Shown: positions 9,830 through 19,104 of the stretch, piece by piece
Numbering within the stretch: the stretch's first letter is position 1
Layout of the letters: every line of letters starts with the position of its first letter
NCBI RefSeq assembly: GCF_023264895.1
Contig: NZ_JAHFUY010000023.1
Span: 1 to 64,000 of the forward strand
Direction: 5' to 3'
Length of the DNA stretch: 64,000 nucleotides
From: Herbiconiux sp.
Lineage (GTDB): Bacteria; Actinomycetota; Actinomycetes; Actinomycetales; Microbacteriaceae
Position numbers and translations under genes: made by a program
Notes under the pieces: model-generated
Seen by the model: the letters and a program-made list of their open reading frames with translations, nothing else
Database searches by the model: none
Told to the model about the DNA's origin: nothing

Positions 9830-10747
9830 ATGTCGAGCAATGCCCTCAAGACCAGGACTCCACCGGTCCGCCGGCGGATGACGCAGCAGCGTGCCGAAGG
9901 CTGGCGGGGCTGGCTGTTCGCCTCGCCCACCGCCCTCATCGTGGTGGTGCTCTTCATCGTGCCGCTCGTGCTCGTGTTCCAGATGTCGGCCTCGGACTGG
10001 CCGCTGCTCGGCGGCAACCAGGGCGTCAACGTGCCCGAGAACTTCGTCGACGCGGTGAACAACCGCTTCTTCTGGAACGCCGTGGGCTTCACCCTGCTCT
10101 ACACGGTCGTCACGACCGTCATCCTGCTCGTGCTGGCCCTCGGCCTCGCGCTCCTGGTGCAGGAGTCCACGCGGTGGAAGGGGTTCCTCCGCACGGCGAT
10201 CCTCATCCCGAGCGCTCTCGGCCTCGCCTCGGCCTCGCTGCTGTTCTACGTGCTCTACTCGCCCATCGCGGGCCCCTTCTCCGACCTCATGGCCGACTGG
10301 GGCTTCACCTTCCTCGGCACACCCGAAGGCGCCCTCTGGTCGACGGTCTTCCTGATCGTCTGGCGCTACGCGGGCTTCTACATGCTGCTCATGATGGTGG
10401 GCCTCCAGGCCGTTCCCGAAGAGGTCTACGAGGCCGCCAGGATCGACGGCGCGAGCCGGTGGCAGACCTTCCGCTCGGTCACCATCCCGCTGCTGAAGCC
10501 CACGCTCGCGATGACCATGGTGCTCTGCATCACGGGCTCGCTGCTCGCGTTCGAGCAGTTCTACATCCTCACCAAGGGCGGGCCGGACAACAGCACCATC
10601 ACGGTGGTGCAGCTGATCTACAGCGTCGCCTTCCAGGGCCCCAACAACCTCGGCGTGGCCGCCGCCCTCTCGGTGATCGTGCTCGTCGCGCTCGTCGTGA
10701 TCAACATCTTCCAGATCCGCGTGTTCAACGACAAGGAGCCGACATGA
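9830..10747 (+). CDS. Sugar ABC transporter permease (MalF-like)
   Basis: 305 aa; EAARIDGASRWQTFRSVTIPLLKPTL EAA loop. Confidence 0.95.
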   Translation: MSSNALKTRTPPVRRRMTQQRAEGWRGWLFASPTALIVVVLFIVPLVLVFQMSASDWPLLGGNQGVNVPENFVDAVNNRFFWNAVGFTLLYTVVTTVILLVLALGLALLVQESTRWKGFLRTAILIPSALGLASASLLFYVLYSPIAGPFSDLMADWGFTFLGTPEGALWSTVFLIVWRYAGFYMLLMMVGLQAVPEEVYEAARIDGASRWQTFRSVTIPLLKPTLAMTMVLCITGSLLAFEQFYILTKGGPDNSTITVVQLIYSVAFQGPNNLGVAAALSVIVLVALVVINIFQIRVFNDKEPT

Positions 10748-11667
10748 GCACGATCACCCGACCGGCGCCGGCGGAGCCCGCCTCCGAGCCCGCCCCCGGT
10801 GCGGCCCTGCACCGCCCGGCCCCGCCTCGCCGCCGACGCCGCAGCCGAATCGGCGTGGCGGCCGCCCGCACCCCGTTCTGGGTGCTCACCGGCGGGCTCG
10901 CCATCGTCTTCCTCTACCCGCTGATCTGGGCCGGGGTCTCGTCGTTCGCACCCCTCGCCGGCACCAACCAGACCGACGGCTGGGGCTTCGGCAACTACAT
11001 CACCCTCGCCAACTACCAAGCCGGCATCTGGACCTACATCGGCAACTCGCTCTTCGTCTCGATCCTGACCGTGACGCTCACGCTGGTGACGAGCCTCCTC
11101 GGCGGCTACGCCTTCGCGCGCTTCCGGTTCCCGGGCAAGAACATCCTGTTCCTGGCGACACTGGCCATCCTCATGGTGCCCTACGCGTCACTGCTCATCC
11201 CGATGTACGTGCTGCTGAACCTGGTGGGGCTGTCGAACTCGCTCGTGGGCGTGGCGCTCGTGCTCACGATGCTGCAGCTGCCCTTCTCGACCTTCCTCAT
11301 GCGGGTCTCGTTCGAAGCCGTGCCCAAGGAGCTCGACGAGGCCGCGATGGTCGACGGCTGCTCGCGCTTCAGCGCGCTCAGGCGGGTGCTGCTCCCGGCG
11401 GTCAAGCCGGGCCTCATCACCGTGGGGCTGTTCGCCTTCCTCGCCTCGTGGAACGACTTCCTCGCCCCCCTGATCCTCATCAACGACTCCGACAAGATGA
11501 CGCTCCCGCTCGCGATCTCGAACCTCCGCGGCCAGGTGCAGGGCGTCGTCGACTACGGGGCCACCGAGGCGGGAGTCGTGGTGCTGGCGCTGCCGTGCAT
11601 CCTCCTGTTCCTCGTCCTCCAACGCCACTACGTGCGCGGATTCCTCTCCGGCGCCTTCAAAGGATGA
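10744..11667 (+). CDS. Carbohydrate ABC transporter permease (MalG-like)
   Basis: ATG overlaps previous stop; DEAAMVDGCSRFSALRRVLLPAVKPGL EAA loop. Confidence 0.95.
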   Translation: MSTITRPAPAEPASEPAPGAALHRPAPPRRRRRSRIGVAAARTPFWVLTGGLAIVFLYPLIWAGVSSFAPLAGTNQTDGWGFGNYITLANYQAGIWTYIGNSLFVSILTVTLTLVTSLLGGYAFARFRFPGKNILFLATLAILMVPYASLLIPMYVLLNLVGLSNSLVGVALVLTMLQLPFSTFLMRVSFEAVPKELDEAAMVDGCSRFSALRRVLLPAVKPGLITVGLFAFLASWNDFLAPLILINDSDKMTLPLAISNLRGQVQGVVDYGATEAGVVVLALPCILLFLVLQRHYVRGFLSGAFKG

Positions 11668-13631
11668 TCATGACCCTCACCGACCACTCGGGCCGCACGT
11701 CGGCCCCGCACGACCGACGCCTCATCGTGGCGCCCGTCGTGCCCACCGAATCGGCGCTCGTGCCCCTCGGCGTAGGAGAGCTCCGCCTGGAGGGCGGGTT
11801 CTGGGCCGACCTGCAGCGGGTCAACGCCGCCGGCACCATCCCGCACATCGAGCACTGGCTCGAGCGCGAGGGCTGGCTCGGCAACTTCGACCGTGCCGCC
11901 GCCGGAACCCTCCCCGAGGGCCGCCGGGGGCGCGAGTTCAGCGACTCCGAGGTCTACAAGTACCTCGAGGCGGTGGCCTGGGAGCTCGGTCGCCGCCCCG
12001 ACGAGGCGCTCGAAGCCCGGTTCCGTGCCGTCGTCGACCGCATCGCCGCCGCGCAGGAGCCCGACGGCTACCTCAACACCCGCTTCGGCCGCCCCGGTCA
12101 GGAGCCGCGCTGGTCGCAGCTCGAGTGGGGCCACGAGCTCTACTGCGCCGGGCACCTCTTCCAGGCCGCCGTGGCACGCGAGCGCTCGCATCCCGGAGCC
12201 GACGACGGGCTGCTGGAGATCGCGGTGCGGGTGGCCGATCTCGTCTGCGACACCTTCGGAGACGACGGCATCCGCTCGGTCTGCGGCCACGCCGAGGTCG
12301 AGACGGCACTGGTGGAGCTCGCCAGGGTCACGGGGGAGCAGCGCTACCTCGAGCAGGCGCGCCTGTTCGTGGAGCGCCGCGGCCACGGTGTGCTCGAGGA
12401 CATCGAGTGGGGCCGCTCCTACTTCCAGGACGACATGCCCATCCGTGAGGCCGACGTGATGCGCGGCCACGCCGTGCGCGCCAACTACCTCGCGAGCGGC
12501 GCCGCCGACGTGGCGAGCGAGCGCGGAGACGCCGAGCTGCAGTCGGTGCTGCGCCGGCAGTGGCAGAACACGATCGCCCGTCGCACCTACGTGACCGGGG
12601 GCCAGGGCTCCCACCACCAGGACGAGGGCTTCGGCGAGGACTTCGAGCTGCCCTCGGACCGCGCCTACTCCGAGACCTGTGCCGGCATCGCGTCGATCCA
12701 GTTCTCGTGGCGCCTGCTCCTCGCCGAGCCGGATTCCGCGTACGCCGATCTGATCGAGCGCACCCTCTACAACGTGGTCGCGACCTCGCCCTCACCGGAC
12801 GGCCGCGCGTTCTACTACGCCAACACCCTGCACCAGCGGGTGCCGGGTGCCGCGGCCGATCCGGATGAGGCGTCGCCGCGGGCATCCGCCTCCCTGAGGG
12901 CCCCCTGGTTCGAGGTGTCGTGCTGCCCGCCGAACATCGCCCGCACCCTCGCGAGCCTCGAGAGCTACTTCGCCACCCGGAGTGACAGCGGCGTGCAGCT
13001 GCACCAGTACGCCCCCGCCTCCCTCCGCACGCGTCTGGCCGGCGGAGAGGAGGTCGCGCTCTCGGTGCAGACCGCCTTCCCGGCCGAGGGCACGGTCACC
13101 GTGGTGATCGACTCCGACGCCGAGAAGGAGTGGACCCTCGGGCTGCGGGTGCCCTCCTGGGCCGACGAGGCCCGGCTGACGGTGACGCCGGCCGACGGCG
13201 GCCCCGTCGAGGAGCGCACGGTGCGGCCCGGATCCACGGGCGTGACCCGGGCGTTCCGGCGCGGTGACACCATCACGCTCGAGTTCCCGCTCGCACCCCG
13301 GTTCCTGCACCCCGACCCCCGCATCGACGGCATCCGCGGCTCGCTCGCCGTGAGCCGCGGCGCCGAGGTGTTCGCGCTGGAGTCCATCGACCTGCCCGAG
13401 GGGATCGACGACGTCGCCGACGTCATCCTCGACCCCAGCGTCTCGCCCTCGGAGGAGGGCGGCGAGGTGTTCGTGACGGTGCGCCGGCGCACCGTCGACG
13501 ACGCGGCCTTCCCCTACACGTCGGAGTCCGGTGCCCGCACCGGCGAACCCCTCCGCGTGCGCCTCGTGCGCTACCACGACTGGGCCGAGCGCGGCCCGTC
13601 GACGATGCGCATCTGGCTCCCGACCCTCTGA
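11664..13631 (+). CDS. GH127-type glycoside hydrolase (beta-L-arabinofuranosidase family)
   Basis: GGFWADLQRVN...LEAVAWELGRRPDEAL...VTGGQGSHHQDEGFGEDFELPSDRAYSETCAGIASIQFSWRLL...WFEVSCCPPNIARTLASL, matching GH127 hallmark motifs incl. the Cys-Cys segment. Confidence 0.9.
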   Translation: MIMTLTDHSGRTSAPHDRRLIVAPVVPTESALVPLGVGELRLEGGFWADLQRVNAAGTIPHIEHWLEREGWLGNFDRAAAGTLPEGRRGREFSDSEVYKYLEAVAWELGRRPDEALEARFRAVVDRIAAAQEPDGYLNTRFGRPGQEPRWSQLEWGHELYCAGHLFQAAVARERSHPGADDGLLEIAVRVADLVCDTFGDDGIRSVCGHAEVETALVELARVTGEQRYLEQARLFVERRGHGVLEDIEWGRSYFQDDMPIREADVMRGHAVRANYLASGAADVASERGDAELQSVLRRQWQNTIARRTYVTGGQGSHHQDEGFGEDFELPSDRAYSETCAGIASIQFSWRLLLAEPDSAYADLIERTLYNVVATSPSPDGRAFYYANTLHQRVPGAAADPDEASPRASASLRAPWFEVSCCPPNIARTLASLESYFATRSDSGVQLHQYAPASLRTRLAGGEEVALSVQTAFPAEGTVTVVIDSDAEKEWTLGLRVPSWADEARLTVTPADGGPVEERTVRPGSTGVTRAFRRGDTITLEFPLAPRFLHPDPRIDGIRGSLAVSRGAEVFALESIDLPEGIDDVADVILDPSVSPSEEGGEVFVTVRRRTVDDAAFPYTSESGARTGEPLRVRLVRYHDWAERGPSTMRIWLPTL

Positions 13632-13686
13632 TCAGCCTTTTTTCACCTTTCACGCACACCGGACACTCGACGAGGAGATCATCCGC

Positions 13687-16600
13687 ATGACACCCCCACG
13701 CCATCGCCCGAAGGCGGTGCTCGGCAAGACGGCCGCCGGCATCGTCACGGCAGCACTGCTCACGGCAGGGCTCGCCTCCCCGGCATTCGCCGCCCCCAAC
13801 GCCGATCTCGGCTATCCCGTCTTCACCGGTTCGGACACCCCGGTGCCGGCCACCGGCGTGGAGTACGACACCCGGAGCGAGCTCGGCGCGATCTTCGACG
13901 CCGACGTCGCAGCCGGTGCGGGCGCCTCGCCGGACAACGACTTCTGGTTCGACGAGATGCTCGCCCGCACCGGCACCGCCGGCAGCTTCGGCGACGAGAA
14001 CCAGTGGCTGTTCTCCCGCGGCAAGGCCGTCTTCATGAAGGTCCACGACCCGGCGGTGCTGGGCTTCGGCGGCGACGTGGCCTACTGGGAGTCGATCAGC
14101 GGCCGCGGTGCCTACGCCATCACGCTCACCGTCGACGGCGCACCCGTGACCCTCACCGAGGTGACGGCGGAGCGCAAGCAGACCCCCAGCTACTGGCGGA
14201 GCACCTTCACGACCTCGGACGCCGAGCTCACGGTGGTGCAGACGAAGTACATCACCGACGGAAACGTGGCGGTCACGAACGTCGAGCTGCGCTCGGCCGG
14301 CGGCGCGAAGAGCGTGGGGGTGAGCGCGAGCTCGCCCTACGCCGCCACCGCGGAGGGCGACGAGCTCACGGGCGTCACGAAGGCGCTCAACAACGTCACG
14401 ACCGTCTACCCGAGGTTCTCCGGCGACGGCATGACCCCGGCCGACGGCGCCCTCACCGGCACGGTCGAGGTCCCGGCCGGCGGCAGCGCCGGCACGAAGG
14501 TGCAGCTCGGCTTCGTCACGCCCGAGATCCCGAGCTCGCGCACCGAGTACGACGCCTACCGCGCCGCCGAGCCCGGTGCCGCCTACACGACGCACGTCAC
14601 CGACTACAACCGGTGGTGGGCCGACAACGTGCCCTACCTCGACACCCCCGAGGACAACATCGACAAGTCGCTCTACTACCGCTGGTGGCTGATGCGCTTC
14701 AACTTCCTCGACGCCGACGCCCCCGGCAACACGTTCCAGTTCCCCACCGCGGTGGAGGGCGTGCTCGGCTACAACAACGCCATCGTGCTCACCTCGGGCA
14801 TGTTCATCGACGACCTCAAGTACTTCCGCGACCCGGCCTACTCCTACGGCACCTGGGTGTCGGCGGGTGAGGCGGCCAAGAGCTACAAGTTCGTCGACAA
14901 CCCGGGCGACCCCGCTAACTGGAGCAACAGCTACACCCAGTACATCTCGGATGCGGCCTGGCGCTCCTACCAGCTGCACGGCGGGCCGACCCCCATCGCC
15001 GAGAGCCTCGGCACCTACGCGGCCAACGACGTCGAGGGCCTCATCGACGCCTACGACACCGACGACAGCGGCCTGATCGACTACAACTGGGGCGCGATGA
15101 CGGGCAACGACGCCGACGCGGTCTCCTTCGACGTGCGGCCCGGCGCCTCGATGGACCGCGCCGAGAACGCCTACCTCTACGCCAACGCGCTCGCCGGGGC
15201 ATCCGCGTTCGACGCCGCGGGCGAGACCGCCAAGGCCGACGAGATGCGCGCCTTCGCGGCGAACATCAAGGCGAAGGTGCTCGACCTGCTCTGGGACGAC
15301 GAGGACAACCTCTTCAAGCACCGCTTCACGAGCGACGGAGAGCTGGTGAAGTGGAAGGAGACCAACAACTACTATCCGTTCTCGGTCGGGCTCGTGCCGA
15401 AGCCGGGCGACGCCGACTACGCCGATGACTACGTCGATGCGCTCCGCCTGTTCGGCGACGACGACCAGTACCCGATCTTCCCGTTCTTCACGGCGAACCA
15501 GGCCGACAAGGCCGAGGCGGCGGCGGAGGGCGCACCGGGCAGCAACAACTTCTCGGTGATCAACTCGACGGTGCTGTTCCGCCTGTACTCGGCGGCGCTC
15601 CGTGAATACGACACGGATGCGATCACCGCCGAGTCCTACAAGAAGCTCCTCTACTGGAACGCCTGGGCGCACTACCAGAACGGCGGCGACAACCGCCTGC
15701 CCGACCAGAACGAGTTCTGGGCCAACGGCTCGGCCGATCCGGCGAAGATCGACTACCGCTCGTGGATCCACCACACCATCCTCGGAGCGACGAACTTCAC
15801 GATGATCGAGGACACCATGGGCCTCCGCTCGCGGGACGACGCGAAGATCGAGCTCGACCCGATCGACATCGGCTGGGACCACTTCACGGCCAACAACATC
15901 CGGTTCCGCGACAACGACCTCACCATCACCTGGGACAAGCCCGGCGGTGAGCGCCACTACGGCGACTCCGTGCCCGAGGGCTACTCCGTCTTCCTCGACG
16001 GCACCCTCGCCTTCACCGTCGACTCGCTGGCCCACGTGGTCTACGACCCCGCCACGGGCACCGTGACGTCGGAGGACGGCGCCGAGGTGCTGAGCTCCGC
16101 CGCCGCGACGGTCAAGCAGGCCAACGAGGTGCAGTTCACCTCGGCCGACCGCGTGACCGACGTCTTCGCCAAGGCCGGCCGCAACATCGACTCCGCGAGC
16201 GCATCGTCGGCGAACGTCGCCGAGGGAGCCGCGGTCTCCGCCACCTTCGAGGCCGACGGGCGACCGGCCTCGGCCGCCGTGAACGGCACCACCATCAACG
16301 AGCCCTTCTGGGGCACGGCCGGTTCGCCGAACGCCGAGGACTCGCTCACGGTCGACCTCGGGTCGGCTCAGGCGATCGACGACGTGCGGCTGTACTTCTA
16401 CCAGAGCTCGAGCACGGCGACCGTCGCCGGCTACTCGGAGCCGCAGGAGTACCGGGTGGAGTACCTCGACGGCGACGAGTGGAAGCGCGTGCCCGACCAG
16501 GCCCGCACACCGCTCTACCCGCAGGCGAACTACAACCGCATCCAGTTCCCCGAGATCACGACCTCGCAGCTGCGCGTGACGGTCTCGCACGCTCCCGGTC

Positions 16601-19104
16601 TCAAGACGGGTCTGAAGGAGATCGAGGCGTTCGCCACCGGCATCGCCGCCCCGGCCGCCGGCAACAGCGCACCGTTCGTCGACGCCTACGTCGATCAGAC
16701 CGGTGCGGTGCCCGGCCAGGTCAAGCTGGCCGGCGTGGTGAAGGACGACGGGCTCCCCGGCGACTCGCTCAGCTCGACCTGGAGCGTCGTGAGCGCCCCC
16801 GAGGGCGGCACCGCCGTCTTCGCCGACGCCTCGGCGGCCACGACCACCGCGCAGTTCACGGTGGAGGGTGAGTACGTGCTGCGGCTCGCGGCCTCGGACG
16901 GCGAGCTCGACGCCTCGAAGGAGCTGACCGTGCAGGGCGGTCTCCCGGAGGGCGGCGTGAACGTGGCCCCCGGAGCCACCCCCAGCGCCTCCTACACCGC
17001 GCCGTGGACCAACATCGACGCGGTGAACGACGGGGTCGAGGTCTTCTCCGGCGGCGCCAACAACACCGTGTGGGCGACATGGTCGGGCAACCGGCCGGCC
17101 AGCCAGTGGCTGCAGTACGACTGGGCGGAGCCCCAGCGCCTCGACAAGGTGGAGCTCTCGTTCTGGCGCGACCAGAACGGTGAGAACATCGGCGACGGCG
17201 TGGCCATCCCGAAGAGCTGGAAGCTCGAGGCGTGGGACGGCTCGGCCTGGGTCGAGGTCGGCAACCCCTCCGGCTACGGCCGTGAGGGCGACTCGCCCAA
17301 CGTCGTGACCTTCGACCAGGTCACCACCACGAAGCTCCGGGCGACGTTCCAGGCCTCGAGCAACGGCAGCACGTTCGCCGCCGTGGGCGTGAGCGAGTTC
17401 GAGGCGTTCGTCGAGGCCCCGGTCTCGGTCGACCCGGTGGCGGTGCGCACCGCCGTCGGCACCGTGCCGACCCTCCCGGAGACGGTCACCGGCGTCTACG
17501 CCGACGGCTCGCGCGCCGAGCTCGCCGTGGCGTGGCCCGCCATCGACCCGGCCCAGGTGGCCGCCGAGGGCAGCTTCACCGTCACCGGTGTGGCCACCGG
17601 CGCTTCGCTCCCGGCTCTTGCCACCGTGTGGGTGCGGGCGACTCCTCCCGGCCAGATCAACACCGTCGACCCTGTGACGGTCTCCACCCCGGCCGGCCGC
17701 GCGCCGAGCCTTCCGGGGACGGTGACCGTGCAGTACAACGACGGATCGCGTCAGAGCGGCATCGCGGTCGAGTGGGCGGCGATCGATCCGTCGGCCTACG
17801 CCGCTCCCGGCACCTTCACGGTGCAGGGCACGGTCGCCGGCTCTCCGCAGCAGGCCGTCGCCACCGTCACGGTGACGGGCGGTGCCGGAGCCACGGCTCC
17901 GGCAGCCCCGGCCGCTCCGACGGCCACGGTCGACGGATCGACGGCGACGGTGGCGTGGAGCGCTCCCGCCGACGGCGGTTCGGCGATCACCTCCTACACG
18001 GTCACGATCCACGACGCCCTCGATGCCGCGGTGCGGACCATCGAGGTCACCGAGGGGATCGGCGCCTCGATGAGCACGCTCGTCGAGGGCCTCACCCCGG
18101 GCGACTACACGGCGACGGTCACCGCGACCAACGCCGTGGGCACCTCGGCGGCCTCAGCCGCCTCGGCACCGTTCACCATCACGGGCACCGACCCCGAGCC
18201 GGAGCCGACCACGGTCGACCGGATCGCTGGGGCGGACCGCTACGAGGTCGCGGTGAACACGTCCAAGGCCGGGTTCGCCGACGGGTCCGACACCGTGTAT
18301 GTGGCTTCGGGTGCTGTGTTCCCGGATGCGCTGTCGGCGGCTCCGGCTGCGACGGTTGCTGGCGCGCCGATCCTGCTGACGACGACCGCTGACCTGCCTG
18401 CAGGTGTGGCGGCTGAGATCAAGCGACTCGGGGCTACCAAGATCGTGATCGTGGGCGGGACCGCGACGGTGTCGGCCAACGTCGAGGCGTCGCTCGCGAA
18501 GCTCGGCACGGTGACCCGCATCGGTGGTGCTGACCGGTACGAGGCGTCGCGGAACATCGCGAAGGCGGCGTTCCCTGACGGCGCACCGACCGCGGTCCTG
18601 TCGGCGGGCACGACGTTCGCAGATGCCCTGTCGGCGGGTGCGGCGATCGATGGTGAGGGTCCGGTGATCCTGGTGAAGGGCTCGTCCGGTTCGCTGGATG
18701 CGGCGACGAAGAAGCTGCTTGCCGATCTCGATGTGAAGAGCATCGCGATCGCCGGTGGCGAGGCCTCGGTCTCGGCGGGCATCCAGACGGATGCCGCGGC
18801 GATCGCCGACACCGTCCGCCTGGGTGGTGCTGACCGGTACGAGGCGTCGCGCAGCATCAACGCGCACTTCTTCGACACCGCCGATCACGTGCTGCTCGCG
18901 ACGGGCCTGAAGTTCTCCGACGCCCTGTCGGGCTCGGCATACGGGCCCCGGATCGACGCGCCTCTCTTCACGGTGAAGGCGGACTGCATCCCCGCAGCCA
19001 CCCTCGCCCAGATCGAGGAGCTCGGGGCGACGAAGGTCACCCTCCTGGGCGGCCCCGCGTCGCTCTCCGCAGCGGTCGAGAACCTCACCGCCTGCACCCC
19101 CTGA
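13687..19104 (+). CDS. Very large secreted (alpha/alpha)6-type glycoside hydrolase with discoidin, Ig-like, Fn3 and C-terminal CWB2 repeats
   Basis: 1805 aa from ATG 13687; signal peptide ending ASPAFA; MGH1-like YYRWWLMRFNFLDADAPGNTFQFPTAVEGVLGYNNAIV; F5/8C-like NDGVEVFSGGANNTVWATWSGNRPASQWLQYDW; three RIxGADRYE CWB2 repeats. Confidence 0.85.
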   Translation: MTPPRHRPKAVLGKTAAGIVTAALLTAGLASPAFAAPNADLGYPVFTGSDTPVPATGVEYDTRSELGAIFDADVAAGAGASPDNDFWFDEMLARTGTAGSFGDENQWLFSRGKAVFMKVHDPAVLGFGGDVAYWESISGRGAYAITLTVDGAPVTLTEVTAERKQTPSYWRSTFTTSDAELTVVQTKYITDGNVAVTNVELRSAGGAKSVGVSASSPYAATAEGDELTGVTKALNNVTTVYPRFSGDGMTPADGALTGTVEVPAGGSAGTKVQLGFVTPEIPSSRTEYDAYRAAEPGAAYTTHVTDYNRWWADNVPYLDTPEDNIDKSLYYRWWLMRFNFLDADAPGNTFQFPTAVEGVLGYNNAIVLTSGMFIDDLKYFRDPAYSYGTWVSAGEAAKSYKFVDNPGDPANWSNSYTQYISDAAWRSYQLHGGPTPIAESLGTYAANDVEGLIDAYDTDDSGLIDYNWGAMTGNDADAVSFDVRPGASMDRAENAYLYANALAGASAFDAAGETAKADEMRAFAANIKAKVLDLLWDDEDNLFKHRFTSDGELVKWKETNNYYPFSVGLVPKPGDADYADDYVDALRLFGDDDQYPIFPFFTANQADKAEAAAEGAPGSNNFSVINSTVLFRLYSAALREYDTDAITAESYKKLLYWNAWAHYQNGGDNRLPDQNEFWANGSADPAKIDYRSWIHHTILGATNFTMIEDTMGLRSRDDAKIELDPIDIGWDHFTANNIRFRDNDLTITWDKPGGERHYGDSVPEGYSVFLDGTLAFTVDSLAHVVYDPATGTVTSEDGAEVLSSAAATVKQANEVQFTSADRVTDVFAKAGRNIDSASASSANVAEGAAVSATFEADGRPASAAVNGTTINEPFWGTAGSPNAEDSLTVDLGSAQAIDDVRLYFYQSSSTATVAGYSEPQEYRVEYLDGDEWKRVPDQARTPLYPQANYNRIQFPEITTSQLRVTVSHAPGLKTGLKEIEAFATGIAAPAAGNSAPFVDAYVDQTGAVPGQVKLAGVVKDDGLPGDSLSSTWSVVSAPEGGTAVFADASAATTTAQFTVEGEYVLRLAASDGELDASKELTVQGGLPEGGVNVAPGATPSASYTAPWTNIDAVNDGVEVFSGGANNTVWATWSGNRPASQWLQYDWAEPQRLDKVELSFWRDQNGENIGDGVAIPKSWKLEAWDGSAWVEVGNPSGYGREGDSPNVVTFDQVTTTKLRATFQASSNGSTFAAVGVSEFEAFVEAPVSVDPVAVRTAVGTVPTLPETVTGVYADGSRAELAVAWPAIDPAQVAAEGSFTVTGVATGASLPALATVWVRATPPGQINTVDPVTVSTPAGRAPSLPGTVTVQYNDGSRQSGIAVEWAAIDPSAYAAPGTFTVQGTVAGSPQQAVATVTVTGGAGATAPAAPAAPTATVDGSTATVAWSAPADGGSAITSYTVTIHDALDAAVRTIEVTEGIGASMSTLVEGLTPGDYTATVTATNAVGTSAASAASAPFTITGTDPEPEPTTVDRIAGADRYEVAVNTSKAGFADGSDTVYVASGAVFPDALSAAPAATVAGAPILLTTTADLPAGVAAEIKRLGATKIVIVGGTATVSANVEASLAKLGTVTRIGGADRYEASRNIAKAAFPDGAPTAVLSAGTTFADALSAGAAIDGEGPVILVKGSSGSLDAATKKLLADLDVKSIAIAGGEASVSAGIQTDAAAIADTVRLGGADRYEASRSINAHFFDTADHVLLATGLKFSDALSGSAYGPRIDAPLFTVKADCIPAATLAQIEELGATKVTLLGGPASLSAAVENLTACTP
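18214..19104 (+). repeat. CWB2 (cell wall binding repeat 2) cassette, copy 1
   Basis: VDRIAGADRYEVAVNTSKAGF...; 891 bp, about 95% protein identity by eye to 21945-22835. Confidence 0.9.

Noticed and set aside
13423-18012. 1529-aa minus-strand ORF
   Set aside because: Arg/Gly/Val-rich low-complexity shadow ORF opposite the GH127/MGH1-like genes, typical of GC3-biased DNA.
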